Shown here: positions 1 to 8,157 of the stretch, in pieces
Position numbering within the stretch: the first letter of the stretch is position 1
Layout: each line of letters starts with the position of its first letter
Assembly: GCF_002095395.1 (NCBI RefSeq)
Contig: NZ_MJEI01000072.1
Coordinates: forward strand, 1 to 61,520
Source of the DNA: Williamsia sp. 1135
Lineage (GTDB): Bacteria; Actinomycetota; Actinomycetes; Mycobacteriales; Mycobacteriaceae
Reading direction: 5' to 3'
DNA length: 61,520 nt
Notes under the pieces: model-generated
Told to the model about the DNA's origin: nothing
The model's input: only the letters and a program-made list of their open reading frames with translations
Databases searched by the model: none
Position numbers and translations under genes: made by a program

Positions 1-1419
1 TACTACAGCCGTAGATAGGTAGTTTCGGCGTGTTTGCGCTGGTAGGCGCGGTTGCCGCGGCATGATCTCGAGTTTGTGAAGACATCCAGATCAGCTGCGG
101 CAACCGCAGCACTGAGGGTAGACCATGAGCGGTGGCATGCGGGCCTGGATGGGTTGTTGGAGTCGTTCTCGTCGCGGTTCGCGCGGGTCGAAGCACGACG
201 CAACGCCGGTGCGCTGGTGCTGGGTTTGCTGGCCGATATAGGTTCCAAGAACTGCTGGACTATCGCCGAACTATCGGGCCATGGCACCCCTGACCGACTG
301 CAGCACTTGCTGTCCCGCGCTAAATGGGACGCTGATCTGGTCCGCGATGACGTTCGCAGCTATGTCATCGACCACCTGGCCGACCCTGATGCGGTGCTTG
401 TCGTTGATGAGACCGGCGACTTGAAGAAGGGCACCAACACCGTTGGGGTACAACGCCAGTACACCGGAACCGCCGGACGCACGGAGAACTGTCAGGTCGC
501 GGTCTACCTGACCTACGCCGCCGCTCGCGGACACACCCTGATCGACCGAGCGCTGTACCTGCCGCAGCACACCTGGGCCACCGACCCGCAGCGAAGGACC
601 AAGGCCGGGGTCCCTGACACGGTCGAGTTCGCTACCAAACCAGCCCTGGCAACCACGCTGGTCGAGGCGGCCCTCGACGCCGACGTTCCGGCCTCGTGGG
701 TCGCTGGCGATGAAGTGTACGGCGCAGACCCGAACCTACGAAAAGCGTTGCACAACAGACAGATCGGCTACGTCCTGGCCGTCGGATGCAATCGGCAGGT
801 CCCCACAGCCGCCGGGAAGATCCGGGTCGATGCCCTTGCTGAGAATCTACCGCCGCGGTCCTGGCACAAGATGTCTGCCGGCGCCGGTAGCAAAGGACAC
901 CGCTGGTACTCCTGGGCCTTGATCGCGACCACCGAGCGTCCCGATGTTGGCCTCTGTCACGTGTTGGTGCGGCGCAACGATAGCTCCGGCGAGCTCGCCT
1001 TCTATCGCTGCTACAGCCCGGCACCGGTGCCGCTGAACCAGTACGTCCGAGTCGCCGGGCGGCGGTGGACGGTCGAGGAATCGTTCCAGAGCGGCAAAGG
1101 CCTGACCGGTCTGGATCAGCATCAAGTGCGGACGTGGACGTCCTGGCACCGCTGGATTACCTTGGTCATGGCTGCGCACGCCTTCCTGGCCGTGCATACC
1201 GCCACTGAACGCCTGGCCCAACCCTCAGAACCTGGACTGATCCGGTTGTCGGTCAACGAGTTCCGCAAACTCTTCACGATCCTCGTCCTCACACCACTGC
1301 ATGCCATCGCTGACCCCCTCCGCTGGTCACTCTGGCGACGAAAACACCAATACCGAGCCCGACAACACCACTATCAACGCAGGTCACAACAACAATGAAC
1401 CCTATCTACGGCTGTAGTA
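1..1419 (+). mobile_element. IS701-family insertion sequence, apparently complete
   Basis: The first 19 bases (tactacagccgtagatagg) and positions 1401-1419 (cctatctacggctgtagta) are perfect inverted repeats bracketing one transposase gene. The left repeat begins at base 1, so the outer flank and any left target duplication are not visible. The right end abuts the coding sequence of an ECF sigma factor, so the element interrupts or truncates that gene. A contig starting exactly at an IS end usually means that several copies exist in the genome. Confidence 0.9.
52..1398 (+). CDS. IS701-family DDE transposase
   Basis: A 448-residue transposase that catalyses cut-and-paste movement of the element around it. 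The acidic triad is visible: the VVDETGD segment (Asp about residue 119), AGDEVYG (Asp about 220) and WTVEESFQ (Glu about 342), spaced as in IS4/IS701-type DDE enzymes. The length is normal for the family. A TTG at 52 is the longest start; GTG at 76 is an alternative, and the N-terminus is not decided by a clear ribosome-binding site. The gene ends 2 bp before the right inverted repeat. No internal stop, so the enzyme may be active. Confidence 0.9.
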   Translation: MPRHDLEFVKTSRSAAATAALRVDHERWHAGLDGLLESFSSRFARVEARRNAGALVLGLLADIGSKNCWTIAELSGHGTPDRLQHLLSRAKWDADLVRDDVRSYVIDHLADPDAVLVVDETGDLKKGTNTVGVQRQYTGTAGRTENCQVAVYLTYAAARGHTLIDRALYLPQHTWATDPQRRTKAGVPDTVEFATKPALATTLVEAALDADVPASWVAGDEVYGADPNLRKALHNRQIGYVLAVGCNRQVPTAAGKIRVDALAENLPPRSWHKMSAGAGSKGHRWYSWALIATTERPDVGLCHVLVRRNDSSGELAFYRCYSPAPVPLNQYVRVAGRRWTVEESFQSGKGLTGLDQHQVRTWTSWHRWITLVMAAHAFLAVHTATERLAQPSEPGLIRLSVNEFRKLFTILVLTPLHAIADPLRWSLWRRKHQYRARQHHYQRRSQQQ

Positions 1420-1924
1420 CTACGTGCTGCATGACCTGTTCGACATTCCGTTCGGCCGGGTCGCGGAGGTTCTCGGCGTTAGTGTGGCGGCGGCGAAAAA
1501 GCATGCCAGCAGAGCGCGTCAGCGAATCGATCCACCGCCAGCGGGTCGTGACACGGTTTCGGCCGCAGAAGACGCTGTGGTTGATGCGTTTCTGTCTGCG
1601 GCGGCGGGTGGCGATCTCGGCCGCATGCTATCTCTGATGGCCCCTGACTGTGCGCGGCATGCAGATGCAGCCCTCATCCCCGACGGCGCGCAAGCCGTCG
1701 TATCCGGAGCCGTCGCAGTGGCAGAAGAAACCCGACTCTTCGCCGAACGCATCCGTGCCAGCACAGCCATCATGGTCGATGGTCGTCACGCTTTCGCCAT
1801 AGCGCCGGGGGGACACCTCATCGCAATCATCGACATCGCCACCAAGGACCGGCTCGTCACGCGGATCGACATCACTCGCCCGACCGTGCCCACAGTTCTC
1901 AGCATGCCGTCTACGACGTCTTGA
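1420..1924 (+). pseudogene. ECF41 (SigJ-like) sigma factor, 3' fragment cut by the IS701 element
   Basis: The frame continues directly from the right IS end and encodes sigma region 4 (VLHDLFDIPFGRVAEVLGVS, then a helix-turn-helix ending SRARQRI) followed by a SnoaL-like C-terminal domain of about 110 residues. That architecture is typical of ECF41 sigma factors, whose SnoaL tail modulates activity. Sigma region 2 and the start codon are missing because the IS lies immediately upstream. A GTG at 1424 could start translation, but the product would lack the -10 recognition domain. The fragment looks otherwise intact, suggesting recent disruption. Confidence 0.85.
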
Positions 1925-1988
1925 CCGGCAATGCCTACTTCCCGCTACGTTCGGGACTGTGAGATCTCGTAGTCGATGGGGAGTTGAA

Positions 1989-2213
1989 TCAACTGTGAAC
2001 CGGCGCAGGCAATTCGGTCTGGTGTACGTAACTGTGGCGGGTTCGTGCGGTCATATCAACCGCATCGGTCACCAGGTCAGCGCGCATGTGGTCGGCCACC
2101 GCACAGCCCAATGCCCGTTTGGAGTGCACGTCTTCGATTACGCACAGGTCCACGTCCGGGTCAAACATCGGTTGACCGGAGTGTGGTCGGGAAACCCAGG
2201 ATCGTACATTCAC
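1989..2213 (-). pseudogene. IS3-family transposase OrfB remnant
   Basis: This short minus-strand frame contains a stretch ([20 protein letters not shown] followed by [11 protein letters not shown]) that matches the integrase-core region after the first catalytic Asp in IS3-type OrfB proteins. No second or third catalytic segment follows, and no orfA is nearby. The rest of 1925-2249 holds no other recognisable gene. It is a decayed scrap that marks this edge as a site of repeated IS activity. Confidence 0.6.
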
Positions 2214-2249
2214 ACTGTCGGCGCGAATTGCTCTGGCAAAGCGTGTATT

Positions 2250-2792
2250 TCAGGACGCAGCGCGCAGCGTAAGAGCGACGTGACCTGCTACCCATGCGGC
2301 GTCGAATGGCCCGGTACGGAGCAGCCATCGATGAAAGATGGGGCCTATGAATACCTCAGTGACGGCATCGGGATCAGATACGTTCCCTTCCCGTAGTCGA
2401 TCTGAGATGCCACTGAATTGCGGGCGAAAGAGTAGATCGCGATATTGCGCGGCGAGATTCTCATCTGCCTGTATCTCGGCTGTGACCGCCCGAAGTAAGG
2501 GTTCTTGGGTGGGATCGGTCAACTCTGCGATGGTCGCAGCCGCCAGCGTCTCCAAATCTGCTGCCAACTTACCGGTATTGGGTACTGCGACAACCCCAGC
2601 CGCGTTTGTGCTCCGAGACAGCAAGGCGTCAAATAGAACCGCTCCGGTAGATGGCCACGTTCGGTAGAGGGTCTGCTTGCTGACGCTCGCGCGCGCGGCT
2701 ATCCCCTCCATGGTTATGGCTCCGACCCGGTTGTCGCGGGTAAGAGATAACACCGCTTCAAATACCTTGCTGCGGGTTCGGGACGTCGCCAT
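2250..2792 (-). CDS. TetR-family transcriptional regulator
   Basis: A 180-residue one-component regulator. Residues about 8-55 form the TetR helix-turn-helix (VGAITMEGIAARASVSKQTL then YRTWPS), and the rest is a helical ligand-binding and dimerisation region of usual length. It is divergent from the SDR gene at 2850 with a 57-bp spacer carrying a palindrome, the classic arrangement of a repressor controlling itself and its neighbour. The inducer cannot be read from sequence. The helix-turn-helix is intact. Confidence 0.88.
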   Translation of the reverse strand: MATSRTRSKVFEAVLSLTRDNRVGAITMEGIAARASVSKQTLYRTWPSTGAVLFDALLSRSTNAAGVVAVPNTGKLAADLETLAAATIAELTDPTQEPLLRAVTAEIQADENLAAQYRDLLFRPQFSGISDRLREGNVSDPDAVTEVFIGPIFHRWLLRTGPFDAAWVAGHVALTLRAAS

Positions 2793-2804
2793 AGCCGCAC
2801 TCTA

Positions 2805-2840
2805 CTTAGAAACGAGACGGAACGTCCATTTTCGGCTAAG
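2805..2840. promoter_or_regulatory. Palindromic operator candidate between TetR and SDR genes
   Basis: The spacer holds nested inverted arms: GACG (2816-2819) with CGTC (2823-2826), GAAA (2809-2812) with TTTC (2830-2833), and CTTAG (2805-2809) with CTAAG (2836-2840), all around one centre near 2821-2822. Size and position fit a TetR dimer site controlling both divergent genes. Binding is inferred. Confidence 0.55.
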
Positions 2841-2849
2841 GTGGCTGGC

Positions 2850-3671
2850 ATGAGCGAACCGCAGACATGGATGATCACCGGGGCCAATCGGGGGCTGGGC
2901 CGCGCACTCACACTCGCTGCTTTGCGCGCCGGCCACTCAGTTGTCGCGACCGTGCGCAGCGCGCACTCCCTACCTGAGCACGACCGCCTCCACGTGCAGA
3001 CGCTCGACGTGCGCGATCGGCGTGCGGCGCAGCAGGCAGTGGAGTTGGCCGCAGCACGCCTTGGCGGTCTGGACGTCCTGGTAAACAACGCCGGGTACGG
3101 ACTAATCGGGGCAATCGAGGAGATCGGTGAAGACGAAGTACGTGCCATCCTCGACACCAACTTGTTGGGACCTCTCTGGCTGAGTCAGGCTGCTGTTCCG
3201 ATCATGCGCGGTCAAGGCGGCGGGCACATCGTGCAGGTTTCCACCGTTGGTGCGGTGGGCACGATGCCAATGCTGGGGCTCTACAACTCCTCGAAGTGGG
3301 GACTGGAGGCGTTCAGTGAAGCGATGGCATCGGAAGTGAAAAGGTTCGGCATCCGCGTGACGCTCGTTGAACCCGGCGCGCTCGACACTGACTGGGCTGG
3401 CGGGAGCATGCGGTTCAGCACACCGTCAAGCGAATACGATGCGCTGCGGACCGACCTGTTCGGCACCAATGAAATCCCCTGGCCGCCGGGCGAGTCCGGC
3501 GAAGGAACAAAGCCTGAAGATGCAGCGTCAGCAATCCTTGCTCATGTCGCGGCAGAAGGTGACCAGCGCCTTCGCCTGCTCGTGGGCGACGACGCCCCCA
3601 TCCAGGTCCACGAAGCGCTACAAAGGCGGCACGAGGACTACGCCCGCGACCCCCGCTACCTCGCCGGCTAG
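2850..3671 (+). CDS. Short-chain dehydrogenase/reductase (SDR)
   Basis: A 273-residue NAD(P)-dependent oxidoreductase of the classical SDR type. The nucleotide-binding motif TGANRGLGRA lies at residues about 10-19, the structural motif NNAG at about 80, and the catalytic Ser/Tyr/Lys appear as VSTVGAV and YNSSK at about 145-150. ATG at 2850 is chosen; GTG at 2841 is in frame three codons earlier. It faces the TetR gene across a palindromic spacer and is its likely target. The C-terminal segment resembles SDRs that act on carbonyls of mid-size substrates, but the substrate is unknown. Confidence 0.88.
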   Translation: MSEPQTWMITGANRGLGRALTLAALRAGHSVVATVRSAHSLPEHDRLHVQTLDVRDRRAAQQAVELAAARLGGLDVLVNNAGYGLIGAIEEIGEDEVRAILDTNLLGPLWLSQAAVPIMRGQGGGHIVQVSTVGAVGTMPMLGLYNSSKWGLEAFSEAMASEVKRFGIRVTLVEPGALDTDWAGGSMRFSTPSSEYDALRTDLFGTNEIPWPPGESGEGTKPEDAASAILAHVAAEGDQRLRLLVGDDAPIQVHEALQRRHEDYARDPRYLAG

Positions 3672-3717
3672 CGCACGGGTCTGATCGCACCTCTTTCGGG
3701 GATCCCGAAAACAAGCT

Positions 3718-4011
3718 TTGACTCGCATCGACGTCGTGGTTCTGGCACCGTCGCGGGAGCCACGCGCCAACAAGAGTCGGCCAAAGCGATCGGGGCCGAC
3801 TCTCCTGGGTGGCACCTTGGTGGAGGAGGCCGCGGCGCTGAAGACTTCCGTGGTGCATATCGCTTTCGCGGACGACGCCTCCGTCGATGCGTTCGGCGTG
3901 AACCCGCTCGATCCCTCGACACGACGTGCGTCGGCGACGGCAGGTAGGGCCCAAGGTGCGCGGGAAGCTCGGGAAGTGGTCGAGTTTCTTGGCCTATCCG
4001 CGGACGCCTGA
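3718..4011 (+). pseudogene. Patatin-like phospholipase, C-terminal fragment
   Basis: The 97-residue frame ends with a segment typical of the C-terminus of actinobacterial patatin-like lipases (AFGVNPLDPSTRRASATAGR then AQG). The N-terminal oxyanion GGG/A motif and the GxSxG nucleophile are absent and there is no room for them after the SDR stop at 3671. It therefore looks like a truncated remnant. A TTG at 3718 opens the frame, without a convincing ribosome-binding site. Nothing recognisable is seen in 4012-4184. Confidence 0.6.
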
Positions 4012-4184
4012 GTGTGTCAGCGCACCGGACCAATACGTGTCAGCAATGCGCGACGGCTTGACCACTTGACGTGCTCCGCTCCGGAGGTGCTCCGCCCTCA
4101 GCGCACTAGAAGCGGAGCGCTTGCTGGAGTTCGAGCCATGTTCGTTACTGCGCGTTCGCGGTGATACCTAGGCCTGCCGGTGAA

Positions 4185-4874
4185 TCAGGTTGCTGCGGGG
4201 CGTCCGGATCGGACGGGCTGCCGAGGCCGTCGGGGGCAACTCGTGCATTTATCGCCGCCGGTTGTTTGGTAGATCAGGCAGCATGAGGTGCGTCGTATGA
4301 TCGGCGTGCCGGAGGGCTGTCTGGATGTCTCAGCACTCGTGGTTGGTGGTGTGGTCGTGAATCGTGGGCGTATGAACGGTGGGCGGCATAGCGCTGCGGC
4401 GAGCGTGCAGGCGTCGGGGATTCGGTTGAGGGCTGTGCCTGCATCGAGTGCACGGTTCGCCACCGAATCGGATGCGATGGCCCACAGGGCACGCGGCGCT
4501 GCACCGGATATGGCTGCCAAGGGCGTGATGATGTCGGCGTACGCGCCGACGAGCGCGTGCGAGTAGCGTTCGGCGCCGTCGACGGTCCCCGAGGAGTGGG
4601 TTGTTGCCAGGTAACCGTTGCCGCGCAGAGTAAATCGAAGTTGGTGAAGGTGTGGTGCCGGTGCGCGTCTTGTCGTCAGTAAGGCTTCGATGGGGTGTGC
4701 GATGAAGGTTGAGCTGGCCGAGTACCACCAGAGGGTGGCGTTGATGCGCGCGTTGGCACAGTCCCACCGTCGACCGGTGTCGGTGATGCGGTCGGAGAGC
4801 CATGTTGGATCGGTCAGCAGTGTGCCGCGAAGGGGCCGACCGTCGTTTCGGTGTGGTGGGTGGTTGTCAGACAT
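4185..4874 (-). CDS. FhuF-like (2Fe-2S) reductase in the cobalamin-type uptake operon
   Basis: A 229-residue protein whose C-terminus carries the FhuF cysteine signature: a CC pair, ten residues, Cys, two residues, Cys. In FhuF this binds a [2Fe-2S] cluster used to reduce ferric siderophores in the cytosol. Start ATG at 4874 overlaps the ATPase stop by 8 bp, implying translational coupling, and is preferred to an upstream in-frame start at 4934 inside the ATPase gene. Last gene of the operon behind the cobalamin riboswitch, so it may reduce an imported corrinoid (Co or Fe centre). That role is inference. Confidence 0.75.
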   Translation of the reverse strand: MSDNHPPHRNDGRPLRGTLLTDPTWLSDRITDTGRRWDCANARINATLWWYSASSTFIAHPIEALLTTRRAPAPHLHQLRFTLRGNGYLATTHSSGTVDGAERYSHALVGAYADIITPLAAISGAAPRALWAIASDSVANRALDAGTALNRIPDACTLAAALCRPPFIRPRFTTTPPTTSAETSRQPSGTPIIRRTSCCLIYQTTGGDKCTSCPRRPRQPVRSGRPAAT

Positions 4875-5673
4875 CAGCGAGGCCGTGGATGTCGAGTGTT
4901 CGTCGCCCCCGTTTGTTCGAGATGACGTGCGCATTCACTCCGAATACTGTTGCGAGCAGGTCGGGTTGCAGGACGGTGTCCGGGGTGCCGACGGCGACGA
5001 GTAGACCATCGTCGAGGACGGCCATCTGGTCGCTGTAGGTGGTCGCCATGCTCAGGTCGTGCAGGGTCACCAAGACTGCTGTTCCTTGCTCTGCCAGGTC
5101 GCGGAGGAGTTGCAGGATTGTCAGCTGATGACGCAGGTCGAGGTGGTTGGTCGGCTCGTCCAGAAGCAACACCTGTGGTTGTTGGGCCAGTGCCCGGGCG
5201 ATGGAGACTCGTTGTCGCTCACCGCCGGAGAGTTCGAGAAGGTCGCGATCTGCTAGGGCGGTGAGGCCGACTTTGTTGAGGACGTCGCTGACCACGGAGC
5301 GGTCCTGGACGTTGAAGGATTCGAGCCACCGTCGGTGTGGGGTGCGGCCGAGCTGTACTGATTCGCGGACGGTCAGGCCCCCCAGCGAGGCCGGTTCTTG
5401 AACACTGGCTCCAATGGTGCGCGCCAGATCTCGCCGGTGCAGGGTGCTGATGTTGTTGTCGCCGAGTGTGATGGAACCGGCGTGGACGGCCAGGGCTCGG
5501 TAGCAGGTGCGCAGCAGCGTTGTTTTGCCGCTGCCGTTGGGCCCGACCAACGCCAGTACTTGCCCGGGTGCGACCTCGAGGTCGACGCCACGTAGAACGG
5601 TTCGTTGGCCCAGTCGTGCGTGCACCGTGTGGGCGCGAAGCCGGTTCACTGTGGTTTTCCGTATCGGTGCCAC
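4867..5673 (-). CDS. ABC transporter ATP-binding protein, FecE/BtuD type
   Basis: A 268-residue cytoplasmic ATPase for a metal-chelate importer. Walker A is GPNGSGKTTLL (about residues 43-53), the signature is LSGGERQRVSIARALA, Walker B is VLLLDEPTNHLDL, and the switch His appears in VLVTLHDLS. Length and motifs match the FecE/FhuC/BtuD family. It overlaps the permease end by 28 bp and the FhuF-like gene by 8 bp. The riboswitch upstream of the operon suggests cobalamin or another corrinoid as substrate. Confidence 0.88.
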   Translation of the reverse strand: MAPIRKTTVNRLRAHTVHARLGQRTVLRGVDLEVAPGQVLALVGPNGSGKTTLLRTCYRALAVHAGSITLGDNNISTLHRRDLARTIGASVQEPASLGGLTVRESVQLGRTPHRRWLESFNVQDRSVVSDVLNKVGLTALADRDLLELSGGERQRVSIARALAQQPQVLLLDEPTNHLDLRHQLTILQLLRDLAEQGTAVLVTLHDLSMATTYSDQMAVLDDGLLVAVGTPDTVLQPDLLATVFGVNAHVISNKRGRRTLDIHGLADV

Positions 5674-6752
5674 AGCATCACCAGAAACAGTGGGGCGCCG
5701 ATGAGACCGGTGACCACACCGACAGGTAACTCGGTGGAGTTGAGGACTGCTCGGGCGATGATGTCGGCGACGACGAGCGCCAGGGCGCCGGACACGGCAG
5801 CGACAGGAATCAATCGGGCGGAGTTTCGGCCTACCAGGTAGCCGGCGGCATGGGGTATCAACAATCCGATGAACCCGATGGTGCCCGAGACTGCGACTGC
5901 CGCGGCGGTCAGCAGCGACACGGCGAGCAAGGTCAGGATGCGGAAACGCTGCACGTTCATGCCCAGGGCAGCGGCACCGTCATCACCGACGAGAAGCAGG
6001 TTGAGCTGGCGGCTGCACGCCACAACGCCGGTGCCCACGACGAGCAGGACCGCCGTAGGGATGGCGAGCATGGTCCAGGTCGCGTCCCCGAAACCTCCTG
6101 CAAGCCAGCGCATCACGGTCCCGATCTGATGGTCGTTGCCGATGACGAGCAGGGTGAAGGTGATCAGGGCAGAGAAGACCATCGACATCGCCACCCCCAC
6201 CAGGACGATCGCGGTCACCGCCTGGGTTCGGACGCTGATCGCGATGGCCCCCGCCAAGGGGAGCAAGGCGCCAAGGAATGCCGCAGCAGGCAGCGTGAAG
6301 ACGCCCAGAGCGCCGCCGCCTACCCCGAGGACGGTCACCAGCACCACCCCGAACCCCGCACCCGAGGACACTCCCAGCAGGAACGGATCCGCCAGGGGAT
6401 TTCGGGTTACCGCCTGAGCGACTGCGCCGGCGATCGCCAGTGCGGCACCCACCACGGCTGCGGTCAACGCCCGGGGCAGCCGTGAGTCGATCACGATGGC
6501 GTCGCGGGCTTCGGTCCACCAGATATCGAACGAACCCGGGGCGATGCGCTGGCCGACGATGGCCCAGACGTCCCCGAAAGGGATGTTGACCGTACCCACC
6601 GATACGGCGCCGGCGACGGCCAGCGCCAACCCGCAGAGCATCGGCGCCAGGATCGTCCACAGTGGCAAACGTTCTCGGGTCTTGATCTCTGCGGTGTCGG
6701 GCGCAGGGGCGGGCGTAGCTCGTGTTTTTGCGGTGGAGGTGGTGACACTCAT
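5646..6752 (-). CDS. ABC transporter permease, FecCD/BtuC type
   Basis: A 368-residue polytopic membrane protein. After a short cytosolic N-terminus it shows about ten hydrophobic segments and conserved FecCD motifs (LPRALTAAVVGAALAIAGA; NPLADPFLLGVSSGAGFG; GTIGFIGLLIPHAA with R further on). It forms the channel for a vitamin B12 or iron-chelate importer with the ATPase at 4867-5673. It begins 5 bp after the lipoprotein stop and overlaps the ATPase start. The family does not separate B12 from siderophore transport; the riboswitch favours B12. Confidence 0.88.
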   Translation of the reverse strand: MSVTTSTAKTRATPAPAPDTAEIKTRERLPLWTILAPMLCGLALAVAGAVSVGTVNIPFGDVWAIVGQRIAPGSFDIWWTEARDAIVIDSRLPRALTAAVVGAALAIAGAVAQAVTRNPLADPFLLGVSSGAGFGVVLVTVLGVGGGALGVFTLPAAAFLGALLPLAGAIAISVRTQAVTAIVLVGVAMSMVFSALITFTLLVIGNDHQIGTVMRWLAGGFGDATWTMLAIPTAVLLVVGTGVVACSRQLNLLLVGDDGAAALGMNVQRFRILTLLAVSLLTAAAVAVSGTIGFIGLLIPHAAGYLVGRNSARLIPVAAVSGALALVVADIIARAVLNSTELPVGVVTGLIGAPLFLVMLWHRYGKPQ

Positions 6753-6757
6753 CGGCG

Positions 6758-7783
6758 TTATCGGGCAGTGGTGAACGCGGCGGGGTGTAGCCCGCGGGCG
6801 ATGGCTTCCACTGACGTTGCCAGGCGGGTACTTTCGAAGAAGTCGTCGAGCGGTACGACGACTATCCGGTTGTTGCGGATTGCGGGCGTGGTGGCCATGA
6901 TCGGTTGGCTCTTGAGGTAGGCGATCTTGCCGTCGGCGTTGGTGTCGCCGTAGTCGAGAACGACGATGGCCTCGGGGGCGCGTTCGCCGACCACTTCCCA
7001 GCTGGTGGTGAAGTACGGCTTGGGTCCTTCAGGGGTGATGTTCTGTGCGCGGGCGTAATCACCGATGAGGTTGCCGACACCGACGCCGCCGACGGTGAAG
7101 GGCTGGTCTTCGCCGGAGTCGTAGAAGAACGTCCGCGTGGGTTCTACGCCTGCGGCATCGAGGCGTTCGCGCACGGCATCGAGCCGCTCGGTGATCGACG
7201 TCGTCAGCTTTTCGGCGGCGTCTGGTACTCCCAAGATGTCGCCGAGTTGGGTGAAGTCGGTGCGCAGCACGCCAATGTCGGAGAAGCCGGCGGTGCAGTA
7301 TTCGGCAAACAGGAAGGTCTCGATACCGTTCTCCTCGAGACGGTCTCGGCCCAGTCCGTTCTTGTCGTCGAATGCGCTGCGCATCCCGCCCACAACCAAG
7401 TCTGGATCGAGATCCCTGATCTGTTCGAACGTCGGGTATTCCGCGGCCAACGATGGAATGGCTTTGAACTGTTCTGCGACCTCGGGTAACGGATTGTCCT
7501 TCTCGCCATAACCCATGCCCACGATCCGGTCGCCCACGCCCATCTGGATCAGGGTTTCGGTGACGTGATCGTTCATCGACACGATCCGTTGGGGCGGGAC
7601 GTCGAAGGTTGCCGGCCGGTCGCAGTTGGTGATGGACACCGGCTCGGCAAACCCGGCGACCGTCGTCTCGCTCGGTGCGGTGTCCTCGCCCCGAGAGCAG
7701 CTGGTCAGGGCCATGACGGCGGCCGTTGACAGTGCAACGAGCGCGAGCGTACGCAAGTGGAATGACGGGGTGCTGATCGACAT
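6758..7783 (-). CDS. Periplasmic-binding lipoprotein, BtuF/FecB type
   Basis: A 341-residue substrate-binding protein anchored by a lipidated cysteine: a hydrophobic signal followed by the lipobox LTSC near residue 29. The mature part has the two-lobed helical-backbone fold of BtuF/FecB proteins (PPQRIVSMNDHVTETLIQMG; later LDPDLVVGGM). It captures the ligand outside the membrane for the downstream permease. First gene of the operon, about 150 nt after the cobalamin riboswitch core. Related actinobacterial cassettes have been annotated as F420-0 transporters; the riboswitch argues for a corrinoid ligand. Confidence 0.85.
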   Translation of the reverse strand: MSISTPSFHLRTLALVALSTAAVMALTSCSRGEDTAPSETTVAGFAEPVSITNCDRPATFDVPPQRIVSMNDHVTETLIQMGVGDRIVGMGYGEKDNPLPEVAEQFKAIPSLAAEYPTFEQIRDLDPDLVVGGMRSAFDDKNGLGRDRLEENGIETFLFAEYCTAGFSDIGVLRTDFTQLGDILGVPDAAEKLTTSITERLDAVRERLDAAGVEPTRTFFYDSGEDQPFTVGGVGVGNLIGDYARAQNITPEGPKPYFTTSWEVVGERAPEAIVVLDYGDTNADGKIAYLKSQPIMATTPAIRNNRIVVVPLDDFFESTRLATSVEAIARGLHPAAFTTAR

Positions 7784-7934
7784 CGGACCTCAAGATCTTG
7801 CTCAGGTGGTGTACGAGTCGATCCAGCACGACAGGGGTCACCCTGGGCGCGTGCGCACACGCCAGAGATCAACCAGCTGCCTCACTGGACTCCCATTCGC
7901 AAACCACGACGACATAACGGAGTCACAAGCCCCC

Positions 7935-8060
7935 ATGCGGGCGATCGGGCTCACCGTCAGATGACGGCCTACCGTTGCGGGACAGCGCCGGACTTCGACC
8001 GGCTTCCCCCACCATGGGTGCTAGCAATGCAAACTCACTATCGCACCGACCGGTGCAAGG
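7935..8060 (-). ncRNA. Cobalamin riboswitch
   Basis: On the minus strand the leader of the transporter operon contains the conserved cobalamin-aptamer core: GGGGGAAGCCGGTC (8010-7997), AGTCCGGCGCTGTCC and GTCCCGCAACGGT (7983-7971), then the 3' element ending GAGCCCGATCGCCC. These match the B12-box consensus (GGGAA, CGGTGnnAnTCCG, GtCCCGCnACnGT). The aptamer lies about 150 nt upstream of the lipoprotein start, so it probably represses the importer when adenosylcobalamin is abundant. Outer helix ends are approximate. Nothing else is recognised in 7784-8157. Confidence 0.85.
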
Positions 8061-8157
8061 ACGAGCGGCAGGGTAGGCCCTAACCGATCGAAAGCGCCGA
8101 TCAACGATACTTTCGATGCGCCGTACACGTTGAAGACGACAGCTGGAACGAGTGGTG

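Noticed and set aside
7784-7934. Iron-regulator (IdeR/DtxR) box before the importer
   Set aside because: No TTAGGTTAGGCTAACCTAA-like palindrome found; the riboswitch explains the control.
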